Part shown: one piece after another, positions 18,750-28,033 of the stretch
Layout: each line of letters begins with the position of its first letter
Position numbering within the stretch: position 1 is the first letter of the stretch
Assembly (NCBI GenBank): GCA_900696615.1
Contig: CAADGS010000066.1
Coordinates: forward strand, 1 to 50,666
Direction: 5' to 3'
DNA: 50,666 bases
From: an uncultured beta proteobacterium
Lineage (GTDB): Bacteria; Pseudomonadota; Gammaproteobacteria; Burkholderiales; Nitrosomonadaceae
Notes under the pieces: model-generated
What the model was told of the DNA's origin: nothing
What the model saw: the letters and a program-made list of their open reading frames with translations, nothing else
Database searches by the model: none
Position numbers and translations under genes: made by a program

Positions 18750-19145
18750 TCAAAAAATGACCACCAGCCATTGTTTCAGATTCCAGGCGCAAGCAGCCTC
18801 AGAAGGTTGATGCGATAGCCGATAGCGGATAGCACCTTTCAGATAGTTCCTTGCCATTCGATAATCCGACTTCAAATGGCCGATAATGGATTCAATTGCG
18901 GCACGCTTCCTGCATTGTTTTCGCTTCTTGTCTTTCTGGTACCGGGTATCCTTCTTGAGCGCCTTTCCAGGCAAAATGATCTGCGTTCCATTGATCTCAC
19001 GTTTGCCGCGGTAGCCGCGATCGCATACGGCTTGCCTGGCAGCTTTCCCTCGCGAAATCTCAACATGTCGTAATATCTCCGGCAGAGTATGACTGTTATG
19101 CAGGTTCTGTCCGTGACTGACAACCCCGCTAGGCAAGAATGTCAT
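18750..19145 (-). mobile_element. IS5-type transposase remnant
   Basis: About 130 codons matching only the C-terminal part of an IS5-family DDE transposase: HTLPEILRHVE, AVCDRGYRGK, and the glutamate-containing RAAIESIIGHLKSDYRMARNYLKG. The N-terminal half with the first catalytic Asp is absent. Near the 3' end the frame seems shifted: the adjacent frame reads GYRINLL, as expected after LKGAI, before the present frame resumes with AACAWNLKQW. No terminal inverted repeats were found. It abuts zapD (about 33 bases) at the right edge of the cyanophycin block, so it could mark a past rearrangement. Not capable of transposition alone. Confidence 0.75.
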
Positions 19146-19178
19146 GAGAATCGCTGTTTTAGGGAATTAATTTGGTTA

Positions 19179-19934
19179 TCATAAATTACAAAAGGTGATT
19201 TCAAAGTCAACGTCACCTTCGTACGTTTTGTTCCTCTGTTCGGATTGGAAAGGAACAAAACGAATGTTTAGTGCATATTTATTCGCGCTGATCTCGGGTA
19301 TACAAGGTAAGTCGCTATTTACAGTCAGCCTTAGCATGTGGGCTGAAAACGCTGTGCCAGTTTGCTGGAATACTCCCTGATTTGCCACAAACTTGCCAGT
19401 CCGACCACTTTTCCTCAACAAAAATAGAACAATTCCAAAGGCGTTTCGTATGGGTAGAAAAGGTGTTAGCCATGTTTGAATGTCTTTGTGGCGCTGATTA
19501 GAATCCAAATTTAGCCAATAATGATAGGAAGGCAAGTCAAATACACAACCTCCTCCCGGAATACTATTACGTTGCTTAATGGACATTAACCATTCATTTT
19601 CACGTAAATGTTCGCCAACTTTCCCTGGAAAGTCCAACATTTCTCTAAAAGTAATTTTTATGCTTGAGAGTACTTCATCGAGCACTGTTTCAGAGACATT
19701 CGGATTCTTTCTTAACATCTCAAGTGCTTGTTTTTGTCTCTCAAGTTCTTGCAATAAATCTGATTTAATGTCTGCTCGGCTTGTAATTTCTAAGATCTCA
19801 AATAATGCAATAAGAGATGCGTGATGCTCAATAGCATTATCCTTGTTTGAGAAAAAATCTATTTTGCTAAATAAATTTTCTAGTCGTAACAGAGTACGGA
19901 TACGTTCATTTAATGGATGCTCGTAACTAATCAC
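19179..19934 (-). CDS. zapD: Cell division protein ZapD
   Basis: ZapD (YacF, DUF1342) bundles FtsZ protofilaments at the Z ring. 251 residues, usual length. It begins with the family's ISYEHPLNERIRTLLRLE and contains SDLLQELERQ, HLRENEWLMSIKQR-x-IPGG, DLPSYHYWL and PEISANKYALNIRF, ending FEITFCNL. The start is GTG at 19932-19934, which fits the family N-terminus; no ATG is nearby. It follows coaE by about 110 bases on the same strand. The usual next gene, yacG, is displaced by ten kilobases. Confidence 0.93.
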   Translation of the reverse strand: MISYEHPLNERIRTLLRLENLFSKIDFFSNKDNAIEHHASLIALFEILEITSRADIKSDLLQELERQKQALEMLRKNPNVSETVLDEVLSSIKITFREMLDFPGKVGEHLRENEWLMSIKQRNSIPGGGCVFDLPSYHYWLNLDSNQRHKDIQTWLTPFLPIRNAFGIVLFLLRKSGRTGKFVANQGVFQQTGTAFSAHMLRLTVNSDLPCIPEISANKYALNIRFVPFQSEQRNKTYEGDVDFEITFCNL

Positions 19935-20047
19935 AATAAAATTGAATCGATAGAGAAGTGTGAAACTTATAATCTTGCCTTAAGCACAAGCATTTCACAA
20001 ATGAAAATTAATTTCTCAAATAATTATTGACAACAGGTTTGTGCGTA

Positions 20048-20662
20048 CTAAATCTTCGATTGCTTTTTTGAAAGAAGCAAGTATTGGTTATGCCTATCAA
20101 GTACCTGCTGTTTTAAATGGTGAATATCATAATTATTGATAATAATATCATCTGCTCTTTGTAGTCGCATCTCTCTGGAAATTTGCGTGGCGATAATGGC
20201 TTCTACTTTTTCCGCTGGTAGATTGGTACGTGCTATAGTTCTTGAGAGTTGCAATTGTTCATCGCAATCGACTACAAGAACTCGCTGAATAATATTATCA
20301 TAGTCGCCTTTCTCAAGGAGCAGTGGTATTACGACAATAGCGTAGGGAGAATTGATTTTTTTGATACGTGCTATTGTTTCTTCCAGAATAAGAGGATGAA
20401 GAATTTTTTCAAGTTTGCTTCGTGCCGCGTTATCCGTAAATATTAGGTTACGCATTTTATCTCTATCTAGAGAGCCATCCGCGGTAATAAAATGATTTCC
20501 GAAACAATTTTGTATCGTGCTAATAGCCAGTCCGTCGGATTGTGTCAATTCTCGAGCAATTATGTCAGTATCAATGACAGTAATCCCTAGATTAGAGAAA
20601 AGTTCACTAGTACTAGTTTTTCCGCAACCAATTCCTCCGGTGAGTCCAACTATAAAAACCAT
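20048..20662 (-). CDS. coaE: Dephospho-CoA kinase
   Basis: Last step of coenzyme A synthesis, phosphorylating the 3'-hydroxyl of dephospho-CoA. 204 residues with P-loop GGIGCGKT at 9-16, the DTDIIARELT segment that contacts substrate, and LEKILHPLI in the CoA-binding domain. It starts three bases after the pilD stop, so pilC-pilD-coaE-zapD is probably one transcript. The earlier CoA enzyme coaD is also in this window at 32.9 kb. Confidence 0.95.
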   Translation of the reverse strand: MVFIVGLTGGIGCGKTSTSELFSNLGITVIDTDIIARELTQSDGLAISTIQNCFGNHFITADGSLDRDKMRNLIFTDNAARSKLEKILHPLILEETIARIKKINSPYAIVVIPLLLEKGDYDNIIQRVLVVDCDEQLQLSRTIARTNLPAEKVEAIIATQISREMRLQRADDIIINNYDIHHLKQQVLDRHNQYLLLSKKQSKI

Positions 20663-20665
20663 TGA

Positions 20666-21526
20666 TTAAAATAATTTTAGATAAGTATGATTTAGTTTTT
20701 CACCCCAAAATAAGGCGATCAGTCCCCCGGCAACTAAATAAGGTCCAAATGGCATAGGGATGTTTTTCTTGAGTCTACAGACGATAATTAAACCAATTCC
20801 AACAATCGCACCCACGAATGATGAAAATAATATGACAAGTGGGAGCATGCTCCAGCCTAGCCATGCGCCGATGGCGGATAGCAATTTAAAGTCGCCATAA
20901 CCCATACCTTCTTTTCCTGTCATCAGCTTAAAGCTCCAATAAATCAACCACAGGGATAAATAACCCAGTATGGCGCCAATAATTGCTGAATCAATTGTAG
21001 TAAAGAGGTTGTTCATGTTGACAATTAAGCCAATCCATAACAAAGGTAATGTTATATCATCAGGTAATAATTGTGTATTGAGATCAATAACAGCCAATGC
21101 GATGAGTGCCCATACAAAGATTAATGCTGCCATTGTGATAATACTAAATCCAAAAAACCAAGCGATAAATCCGCTCAGAAGCGCTGTTATAGCTTCTACT
21201 GCAGGATATTGAAGTGAAATGTGAGCATGGCATTGAGAACAGCGACCGCGCAGGGCAATATAGCTAACAATTGGAATATTTTCCAACACAGTTACTTTAT
21301 GACCACAATGAATACATGCAGAGCGTGGACTGACAAGATTGAAAATTGGCTGTGATTCATAGGATTCACCACGTAATTCCGCGCACTGGCGTTGCCAATC
21401 TTTTTTAATCATCAAAGGTAGGCGATAGATCACAACGTTAAGGAAGCTGCCTACCACCAAACCGATAATTGTGATGAGCGCAATAAAAAAAGACGGCGAG
21501 TCTTGCAAGATGGATATGATCGACAT
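20666..21526 (-). CDS. pilD: Prepilin peptidase / N-methyltransferase PilD
   Basis: Inner-membrane aspartic protease that cleaves and N-methylates type IV pilins and type II secretion pseudopilins. 286 residues. The cytoplasmic loop carries the zinc-binding pairs C71-x2-C74 and C96-x2-C99. Catalytic aspartates are D148 (AVIDLNTQLLPD) and D212 in the GYGD motif at 209-212. Multiple hydrophobic helices follow. Located between pilC (42 bases) and coaE (3 bases). No pilin gene is in the window. Confidence 0.95.
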   Translation of the reverse strand: MSIISILQDSPSFFIALITIIGLVVGSFLNVVIYRLPLMIKKDWQRQCAELRGESYESQPIFNLVSPRSACIHCGHKVTVLENIPIVSYIALRGRCSQCHAHISLQYPAVEAITALLSGFIAWFFGFSIITMAALIFVWALIALAVIDLNTQLLPDDITLPLLWIGLIVNMNNLFTTIDSAIIGAILGYLSLWLIYWSFKLMTGKEGMGYGDFKLLSAIGAWLGWSMLPLVILFSSFVGAIVGIGLIIVCRLKKNIPMPFGPYLVAGGLIALFWGEKLNHTYLKLF

Positions 21527-21568
21527 GGTTATTTATGTTACTAAACAGATGTTCTTGCGAGATTGGGC

Positions 21569-22792
21569 TTAACTGACAACCATTCCCATTTTGAAAATTG
21601 GTAAATACATTGCGACTACCATTCCACCAATGAGCGTACCCAGTACAACCATTATCATCGGTTCCATCAGGCTCGACAGTGCAGCCACAGCATCGTCTAC
21701 TTCTGCTTCATAAAAATCAGCGACTTTTCCCAACATCGAATCAAGAGAACCGGATTCTTCGCCAATGGCAACCATCTGCACGACCATACTGGGGAACAAA
21801 TTGGTACTAGCCATTGAAGATGTTAAACTATTACCCGTACTGACTTCGATCTGAATATTTTTTGTGGCTTCGTAATAAATATAATTTCCGGCTGCACCAG
21901 CAACAGAGTCGAGCGATTCCACTAGAGGCACACCTGCGGCAAACATGGTTGAAAGTGTCCGTGACCAGCGTGCAATTGTGGCTTTGCGAATGACTTCTCC
22001 AAAAATAGGTAGTTTGAGTATTAGTTTATCCATAACGCGTTGCATCGGAATCGAGCGCTTCCAAGCATAAAGAAAAGCGTAAATTCCGCCACCCAGTATG
22101 CCAATAATAGCCCACCAATACGCTACGAAAAAATCTGAGATCGACATAACTATCAATGTAGGTGCAGGCAGCTCAGCTCCAAATCCTTCAAAAAGACTTT
22201 TAAAGGAAGGAATTACAAATATCATAATTACTGCAGTAATGATAAAAGCAACGACGATAATCGAAATAGGGTAAAAGAGCGCAGATTTAATCTTTCCTTT
22301 GATTGCTTGAATTTTTTCCTTATAGGTTGCTAAACGGTCAAGTAGACTATCCAATATACCTGCAGCCTCTCCAGCTCCGACTAGATTGCAAAATAATGTA
22401 TCAAAATAAAGTGGATATTTGCGAAAAGCATCGGCTAGATTACTGCCTGTTTCTACATCCGTTTTAATGTCAAGTAACAATTTTCCTACGGCGCGATTAT
22501 TGTGCCCTTTTCCAACTATATCAAAGGCTTGTAGTAATGGTACACCTGATTTCATCATGGTGGCTAATTGGCGTGTAAAGAGTGTTATATCTTTTTCGGT
22601 AATTTTTCCGCTCGATTGGATTTTTTTAACTTTAGTTACTTTGATTCCTTGGCGACGAAGCGTCGAGATAATGACCACTGTTCCGGCTGCACGCATTTCA
22701 CCTTTTACCTCTTTGCCAGATTTATCTTTTCCTTCCCACGAGTAATTGGTTTGTTTTAACTTCTTTTCTTTATGCGTAGCTACAGTCGCCAT
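21569..22792 (-). CDS. pilC: Type IV pilus inner-membrane platform protein PilC
   Basis: PilC/GspF family, 407 residues with the duplicated cytoplasmic domain (about 70-190 and 275-395) and three membrane segments near 170-195, 220-245 and 375-400. Motifs include ITLFTRQLATMMKSGVPLLQAFDI and, in the repeat, ARWSRTLSTMFAAGVPLVESL, with conserved GEESGSLD. The PilC N-terminal segment (NYSWEGKDKSGKEVKGEM) distinguishes it from GspF. It leads the run pilC-pilD-coaE-zapD. pilB, normally just upstream, is replaced by an unrelated gene. Confidence 0.95.
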   Translation of the reverse strand: MATVATHKEKKLKQTNYSWEGKDKSGKEVKGEMRAAGTVVIISTLRRQGIKVTKVKKIQSSGKITEKDITLFTRQLATMMKSGVPLLQAFDIVGKGHNNRAVGKLLLDIKTDVETGSNLADAFRKYPLYFDTLFCNLVGAGEAAGILDSLLDRLATYKEKIQAIKGKIKSALFYPISIIVVAFIITAVIMIFVIPSFKSLFEGFGAELPAPTLIVMSISDFFVAYWWAIIGILGGGIYAFLYAWKRSIPMQRVMDKLILKLPIFGEVIRKATIARWSRTLSTMFAAGVPLVESLDSVAGAAGNYIYYEATKNIQIEVSTGNSLTSSMASTNLFPSMVVQMVAIGEESGSLDSMLGKVADFYEAEVDDAVAALSSLMEPMIMVVLGTLIGGMVVAMYLPIFKMGMVVS

Positions 22793-22933
22793 AATTTATC
22801 AGCTCCCATGATGAATCTAAATTCAAGTTAATGAAATACTAAGAAAGTGTTGAAATTGCTTAAAGTGTTACGGCAAAGTTTTATAAATTCTTAGTAAGAC
22901 ACTTCATAGCCGTGGCTGATGGGTAAAAAAATT

Positions 22934-23836
22934 TTAAGTTTTATTAATTTGAAGTTTTGCTGCTTGAATACCTTCTGAGACTGTTGGATACAATAAATGG
23001 ATGTGCAATTCTTTTTTTATACGTGCGTTCTTAAGTCTTCTGGATTCTTTCATAAAAGAAAACATGCTAGGTGGTATGCGTTCTCGAGCTTCCTGGAAAG
23101 ATATGCGGGGAGGAAGTGGTAAATCAAAATGAGTTGCTACGAGATCAAAATAGTCTCCCATCTTTAAATGAGAATCATCATTGGAATGGTAAATTCTACA
23201 TGTTCGTCCATGTAGTAAAGCTGCGCAAATTATCTGTGCGAGATCATCCGCATGGATATGATTAGTATAACCATCATCACTTGCTAATAACACCGGACGT
23301 CTCTCTTGAAGCCGTGCTAACGGCAATCTGTTTTCTGCATAAATGCCGGGTACCCTTAAGATGGAAACAGAGACATTATTCCGTTTTCCCCAATTTCGTA
23401 TCTGTTTTTCAGCGTTAATGCGTCTTATAGCTCGATCAGTTTGTGGGTGCACAGGGCATGTTTCATCAATATATGCTCCGTTACAGTTGCCATAAACACC
23501 GCTGGTGCTGATATAGATAAGGCGTTGTGGTAGAATCGCCCGATAATTTTTTGCTGGTCTGGAAAGTGCGGATAATAGGTGTTTGGTTCTGTCGTCTTGT
23601 AAGCCTAGATTGGGAGGGGGGGCCAGATGTACTATGAATTGTGCAATCCCAGCGAGTCTTTTAAGGCTCTCTGGATAGTCTAAATCTCCGTAAATTGGGA
23701 TAACGCCGAGTGACCGTAAGTGATCAAGGCTGTTTAAATTGCGATGCAGTCCAAGAACTCGATAGCGCTTTAGTAGTAGCGGTGCTGTGCGAAGCGCAAT
23801 ATCACCACACCCAACAATTAATAGTGTTTTTTTCAT
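22934..23836 (-). CDS. NAD(P)-binding epimerase-like protein (extended SDR)
   Basis: 300 residues with an N-terminal Rossmann motif (LLIVGCGDIALRTA) and an SDR-like YISTSGVYGN stretch, resembling the YeeZ/YbjT-type NAD-dependent epimerase group. The catalytic Tyr-x3-Lys pair is altered (SGVYGNCNGAY), so a classical dehydrogenase reaction is doubtful. Later segments (NHIHADDLAQI, RIYHSNDD) are typical of NAD-dependent epimerases. Substrate unknown. Divergent from the flavoprotein gene with only about 45 bases between them. Confidence 0.75.
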   Translation of the reverse strand: MKKTLLIVGCGDIALRTAPLLLKRYRVLGLHRNLNSLDHLRSLGVIPIYGDLDYPESLKRLAGIAQFIVHLAPPPNLGLQDDRTKHLLSALSRPAKNYRAILPQRLIYISTSGVYGNCNGAYIDETCPVHPQTDRAIRRINAEKQIRNWGKRNNVSVSILRVPGIYAENRLPLARLQERRPVLLASDDGYTNHIHADDLAQIICAALLHGRTCRIYHSNDDSHLKMGDYFDLVATHFDLPLPPRISFQEARERIPPSMFSFMKESRRLKNARIKKELHIHLLYPTVSEGIQAAKLQINKT

Positions 23837-23883
23837 ATAGCCTTATATTTTAACCATTATATTTTTTATTGGTTTGTTATTCA

Positions 23884-24921
23884 ATGTTGCATGAAATTAT
23901 TATCCAGCCAAGTGGCCATGTCATTAAAGCGGAATCTGATGAAACTATTCTTGAAGCTGCTTTGAGAGAAGGCTTTTCATTGCCTTATGGTTGTCGCAAT
24001 GGTTCCTGTGGAATTTGCAAAGGTAAAATCATACAAGGTAGAGTCGATTATGGCAGTTACAATGAAGAAACTCTAAGTGCAGAAGAAAAAAAAGCAGGCA
24101 TTGCATTATTTTGTTGTGCTACACCTTTATCAGATCTTGTTATCGAATGCCATGAAATAAGTGCTACTAAAGATATTGAAATAAAAACCTTGCCGTGTAA
24201 GGTGCATAAACTTGAGTTAGTCGCCCCCGATGTAATGATTATTTCCTTGAAACTCCCAGTTAATCAACGATTGCAGTTTCTGGCTGGACAATATATCGAT
24301 ATTTTGCTTAGTGATGGCAAACGTCGGAGTTTTTCCCTGGCAAATGCTCCTCATGACGATGAATTCTTGCAGTTGCATGCGCGCAATTATCCAGGCGGCG
24401 CATTTGCAGAGTATGTTTTTACAGAAATGAAAGTAAAAGATATGCTTCGTTTCACGGGGCCGCTAGGCTCATTTTTCTTGCGAGAAACGCCTGAAGGAAA
24501 TTCAATTATTTTTCTAGCAAGCGGTACGGGTTTTGCACCCATCAAAAGTATTCTTGAGCATGTTTTTTTTCAGGAAAGCAATAAAGCTACTCCAAGAAAA
24601 ATGATTCTTTATTGGGGGGCACGAGTAAGAGCTGATTTATATTTGTTTGAGTTAGCGGACAAGTGGCAAAAAGAGCATCATAATTTCACTTTTATTCCAG
24701 TTTTGTCGGAGCCGTTGTTATCTGACGATTGGCGAGGAAGAACAGGTCTGGTTCATGAGGCGGTAATGCAGGATTTTCAAAATATGACTGCACATCAAGT
24801 GTATGCTTGCGGCGCACCGGCAATGGTAAAGGCTGCCTATCATGACTTTACCACCCAGTGCAATTTACCAAAGAACGCCTTTTTCTCTGATGTGTTTACA
24901 CCCTCAACCAGCAATCCATAA
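23884..24921 (+). CDS. 2Fe-2S/FAD oxidoreductase, ferredoxin-NAD(P) reductase type
   Basis: 345 residues from ATG 23884 (a TTG five codons upstream is weaker). The N-terminal plant-type ferredoxin domain has C37, C42, C45 and C77 (GCRNGSCGIC, then FCCATP). The FAD domain has RSFSLANAP and the NAD(P) domain has FLASGTGFAPIKSIL and YACGAPAMV. Proteins of this shape are commonly labelled CDP-6-deoxy-delta-3,4-glucoseen reductase (AscD-like) in betaproteobacteria, but no deoxysugar genes are nearby, so the label is only a family name. It likely passes electrons from NAD(P)H to an unknown oxygenase or reductase in the cytoplasm. Confidence 0.85.
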   Translation: MLHEIIIQPSGHVIKAESDETILEAALREGFSLPYGCRNGSCGICKGKIIQGRVDYGSYNEETLSAEEKKAGIALFCCATPLSDLVIECHEISATKDIEIKTLPCKVHKLELVAPDVMIISLKLPVNQRLQFLAGQYIDILLSDGKRRSFSLANAPHDDEFLQLHARNYPGGAFAEYVFTEMKVKDMLRFTGPLGSFFLRETPEGNSIIFLASGTGFAPIKSILEHVFFQESNKATPRKMILYWGARVRADLYLFELADKWQKEHHNFTFIPVLSEPLLSDDWRGRTGLVHEAVMQDFQNMTAHQVYACGAPAMVKAAYHDFTTQCNLPKNAFFSDVFTPSTSNP

Positions 24922-24947
24922 ATCATGCGATTGAATTATTAATCATT

Positions 24948-26123
24948 CTAGTTCAATTGCTTAAGCGTTAATTCTAACCCTTGGTTGTAATGATCCATTG
25001 CAACTTCATGCTTCCCTAATTTTTCATTTAACTGAGCTAATGCAAAATGAGCTTTATGCCCAGGTTCTACGGATAAGCTTGCTTCCAGGTAGTTTTGGGC
25101 CTTACCCCAGAGTTCACAGTGTGTGCATAATTTACCAAGTGTGAGTAATAATTGCGCATTGTTAGGGTGGGTTTTTAGCCACATTTCTGCGCACTCTATT
25201 TGTCTGCTGACATGATAATCCAGACACTCTGCATAGAGTTCGATTAATTCGCTGTCACCGGTAATCGGAACATTTTGTTCGATGATTTGATTAGCCGTGT
25301 TACAGTTTCCTAGTGCGATATATGCGCGAGTTGCCGCAACGGCAAGTTTGCTATCCATTTTTTCCAAAGGTGATAGATGTTGCCAATATTGATTAAGAGT
25401 TCGCAGGTCAGAAGCTTTGTTCTTAATGTTTTCCATTTGAGCATCGTGCTTTAATTTTTTCACCAGCGATTTATTCGTAGAGTGACGGGTTGCGAGGATG
25501 TCAGCAAGCTCTATGACTGCATCCCAATTTTTTGCTTGTTGGTGTGCTTTTAATTCTAACTGAAGAGCCGAAGAAGGTTGCAATCCGCCATTGGCGTATA
25601 GCGATTGTAAGGTTTCCAGCGCTTCTTTATGATGGCCACCACTTAATTGAAAATCAGCTTTTGCGATAAGCCTTAACGATTTTTCTCTTGGCGCCTTTTT
25701 AGCTGCGATTGCGAGATATTCATCCCGAGCATTATTGTCTCCAAGTTCATGTGCAGATCGGGCGGCTATTACAGCACTAATTGCCGCGATAATAGGTGAG
25801 TTAGTCAGCTTCAAAGCAATGGCAGTGTTCTTTTGGGCCTTAATATAATTACCTTCCAAATATGCTTTTAATCCAGAAACTAACATGATGTTCGATTTTT
25901 TGTACCGGCGACGTTGATTGTATCCAAAAATTCCCAAAATAAACCGGACAACAATATAAAATAAAAAAAATAACGCGACTAGTCCGATAATAAAATGATC
26001 CAGGGACAGTTCCAATTGGTAAGGAGGCATTACTATTAATGCATGCCCAGTAGTGTACTTAGCGGCAAGCGTCACCGCTACAGCAACGGCAAAAAGTGCC
26101 AATAGCCAGAGTATTAGTTTCAT
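24948..26123 (-). CDS. hemY: Haem biosynthesis-associated TPR protein HemY
   Basis: 391 residues. Two N-terminal membrane helices (about 4-22 and 43-66) are followed by a helical TPR domain facing the cytoplasm, including CAEMWLKTHPNNAQLLLTLGKLC and a similar C-terminal repeat. This is the proteobacterial HemY of the hemCDXY operon, not the protoporphyrinogen oxidase of Gram-positives; its role in late haem synthesis is unclear. The ribosome site GAGGAG lies just upstream. Its ATG overlaps the stop of a 48-codon ORF that fills the place of hemX. Confidence 0.9.
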   Translation of the reverse strand: MKLILWLLALFAVAVAVTLAAKYTTGHALIVMPPYQLELSLDHFIIGLVALFFLFYIVVRFILGIFGYNQRRRYKKSNIMLVSGLKAYLEGNYIKAQKNTAIALKLTNSPIIAAISAVIAARSAHELGDNNARDEYLAIAAKKAPREKSLRLIAKADFQLSGGHHKEALETLQSLYANGGLQPSSALQLELKAHQQAKNWDAVIELADILATRHSTNKSLVKKLKHDAQMENIKNKASDLRTLNQYWQHLSPLEKMDSKLAVAATRAYIALGNCNTANQIIEQNVPITGDSELIELYAECLDYHVSRQIECAEMWLKTHPNNAQLLLTLGKLCTHCELWGKAQNYLEASLSVEPGHKAHFALAQLNEKLGKHEVAMDHYNQGLELTLKQLN

Positions 26124-26266
26124 ATGTTCTCCTCGTTACGGTAGAATCGACAGTTGTAAATAATGAATCGTAGATGGCAAATTAGAGTGATGCCAGTTAT
26201 GGTAGATACTAAAGATGTGATGATACGTCTTACTGATTTAACTTTATTTTGAATATTTTTTTCCAT
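26120..26266 (-). CDS. Small ORF at the hemX position, possible hemX remnant
   Basis: A 48-codon frame starting ATG at 26264-26266 inside the end of hemD and ending in a TGA that overlaps the hemY ATG (ATGA). The peptide begins MEKNIQNKVKSVRR, then a moderately hydrophobic stretch (about 15-37), then a charged end. In relatives, hemX, a single-pass membrane protein with a basic cytoplasmic start, sits here. The exact coupling at both ends suggests either an internally deleted hemX or a genuine tiny membrane protein. Sequence similarity to HemX cannot be shown at this length. Confidence 0.4.
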   Translation of the reverse strand: MEKNIQNKVKSVRRIITSLVSTITGITLICHLRFIIYNCRFYRNEENI

Positions 26267-27074
26267 ATTCGTTTTCTTTATGCATCACTGTGTTTGGTGA
26301 CGAATCAAAGTATGAGTGTAAGCCTTCTAGTAAACCTTTATCCCCGCCCGCTGTTGTCTTTACAATTCTTTCCAACCCAAGATTCTTTGCCGTCTGAGCA
26401 ATACGTTCATGAGCTGTAAAAATCGGAGTCAATTTCAGTAATTGTTGGCCAAGCGTGCCTATTATGTCAAATAAATTATGCAATCCTTCGCTGCTGGTGA
26501 TAATAACGGCATGGATTTCACCTTGTGACCAAGCTGTTACAAGCGATGAAGCATCAATATCCGGTTTCTTGCGTAGATAGCATTCGGCATATTCGACTAC
26601 AGCACCTCGCCGTACAAGCGTTTCACCCAGTAATTGCCTGCCATCGTTGCCTCGAAAAATAACCACGCGTTTACCCTGCATATTCTGTAATTCTTCCTGG
26701 CGAAGTAGCGCTTCGCTATCAGAATGTTCCGTTGGGACTAGTACTTCGTTGATGCCATAATTACTCAATGTATTTGCGCTTCCTTTTCCAACAGCGGCGA
26801 TTTTTAAGCGTTTGGGTAATGTGCGTTGTTGAATTATTACACTCATGGCTTTGTTGACCGCATTGGGACTGACAAATATCGCCCAATCAAATTCATCGAG
26901 ACGATTAATTAAATTCTTCAATGGATTTAGATCTGTAATATCGGCTATTTCTAATACCGGAAATAAAATCGGATTACCGCCCAAAGCGCGGATGCCTTCC
27001 GCCAGAAAAGCGGATTGGTGAAGTGGACGGGTAATGAGTATGTTAAGGTCAATTAATGGTTTCTGGGTTAACAA
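26244..27074 (-). CDS. hemD: Uroporphyrinogen-III synthase
   Basis: Closes and inverts ring D of hydroxymethylbilane. 276 residues; HemD is poorly conserved, but ILITRPLHQSAFLAEGIRALGG at the start, DWAIFVSPNAVNKA, AAVGKGSANTL, VIFRGNDGRQLLGE and HAVIITSSEGLHNLF are characteristic. Two bases after hemC, so co-transcribed. Many betaproteobacteria carry HemX fused or directly following; here HemD ends with a charged tail overlapping a 48-codon ORF. Confidence 0.9.
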   Translation of the reverse strand: MLTQKPLIDLNILITRPLHQSAFLAEGIRALGGNPILFPVLEIADITDLNPLKNLINRLDEFDWAIFVSPNAVNKAMSVIIQQRTLPKRLKIAAVGKGSANTLSNYGINEVLVPTEHSDSEALLRQEELQNMQGKRVVIFRGNDGRQLLGETLVRRGAVVEYAECYLRKKPDIDASSLVTAWSQGEIHAVIITSSEGLHNLFDIIGTLGQQLLKLTPIFTAHERIAQTAKNLGLERIVKTTAGGDKGLLEGLHSYFDSSPNTVMHKENEYGKKYSK

Positions 27075-27076
27075 CT

Positions 27077-28033
27077 TTATGTCCAGCCTTCGGTGACTAC
27101 CAGGGTTGCCAGAATCTGATCAGCACCTTCTTGTTTGAGCTTCTGAGCTAATTGCTGTCCCATTGCAATGCCGCATTCTGGCGAGCCGGTTAATTCACCG
27201 CTGACGACATGCTTACCGTCAGGTTGTGCTACAAAACCTCTTAAATGAAGAGTGCCGTTGCTGATTTCTGCAAAAGCACCAAGCGGCACTTGACAGCTTC
27301 CTCCCAGTACTTGACTCATTGCGCGTTCCGCTTCGACACAATAAGCAGTTTCTTGATGGTGCAATGGTTGCACAAGATCGACCAAATCTGTGCGATCAGC
27401 CCGGCACTCGATTCCGAGAGCACCTTGTCCAACCGCTGGTAAGCTTTGTTCCGGACTCAGAAGTGTGGTGATACGATCAGATAATCCTAGCCGTTTTAAA
27501 CCTGCTGCAGCTAAAATAATTGCTGCATATTGACCTTCATCGAGTTTGCGTAATCGGGTTTGCACATTGCCACGCAAAGGTCGTACCTGAAGATGCGAAA
27601 AATGTGCGCGCAATTGACTTTCACGGCGCAAACTAGATGTGCCGACGATACTGCCTTCCGGTAAGGCAATCAAGCTTGCAAACTGGTTGGAAACAAAGGC
27701 ATCACGCGGATCCTCTCGCTCAGTAATGGCGGCAAGTTTGAATCCCTCGGGTACATTCATGGGCATATCTTTCATGGAATGCACGGCAATATCAGCACGG
27801 CCATCTTCTAATGCCTGTTCCAATTCTTTGATAAATAAACCCTTTCCGCCAATCTTTGACAAGGATTGATCAAGTATTTGATCACCGCGAGTTGTCATAC
27901 CAAGTATGCTGATTTCAGTTTGTGGGTATAATTCGCCTAATAATTTCTGAATGAATTTTGCTTGCCACATTGCGAGCAAGCTTTCTCGTGATGCAATTAC
28001 GATTTTTTTAGTAGATAAAAGTGAACTAGGCAT
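27077..28033 (-). CDS. hemC: Porphobilinogen deaminase (hydroxymethylbilane synthase)
   Basis: Condenses four porphobilinogens into hydroxymethylbilane. 318 residues. The dipyrromethane cofactor attachment cysteine is C247 in [10 protein letters not shown]; other conserved segments are TTRGD near residue 48, [28 protein letters not shown] and LRGNVQTRL. First gene of hemC-hemD-(small ORF)-hemY. Divergent from ppc across about 120 bases. Confidence 0.96.
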   Translation of the reverse strand: MPSSLLSTKKIVIASRESLLAMWQAKFIQKLLGELYPQTEISILGMTTRGDQILDQSLSKIGGKGLFIKELEQALEDGRADIAVHSMKDMPMNVPEGFKLAAITEREDPRDAFVSNQFASLIALPEGSIVGTSSLRRESQLRAHFSHLQVRPLRGNVQTRLRKLDEGQYAAIILAAAGLKRLGLSDRITTLLSPEQSLPAVGQGALGIECRADRTDLVDLVQPLHHQETAYCVEAERAMSQVLGGSCQVPLGAFAEISNGTLHLRGFVAQPDGKHVVSGELTGSPECGIAMGQQLAQKLKQEGADQILATLVVTEGWT

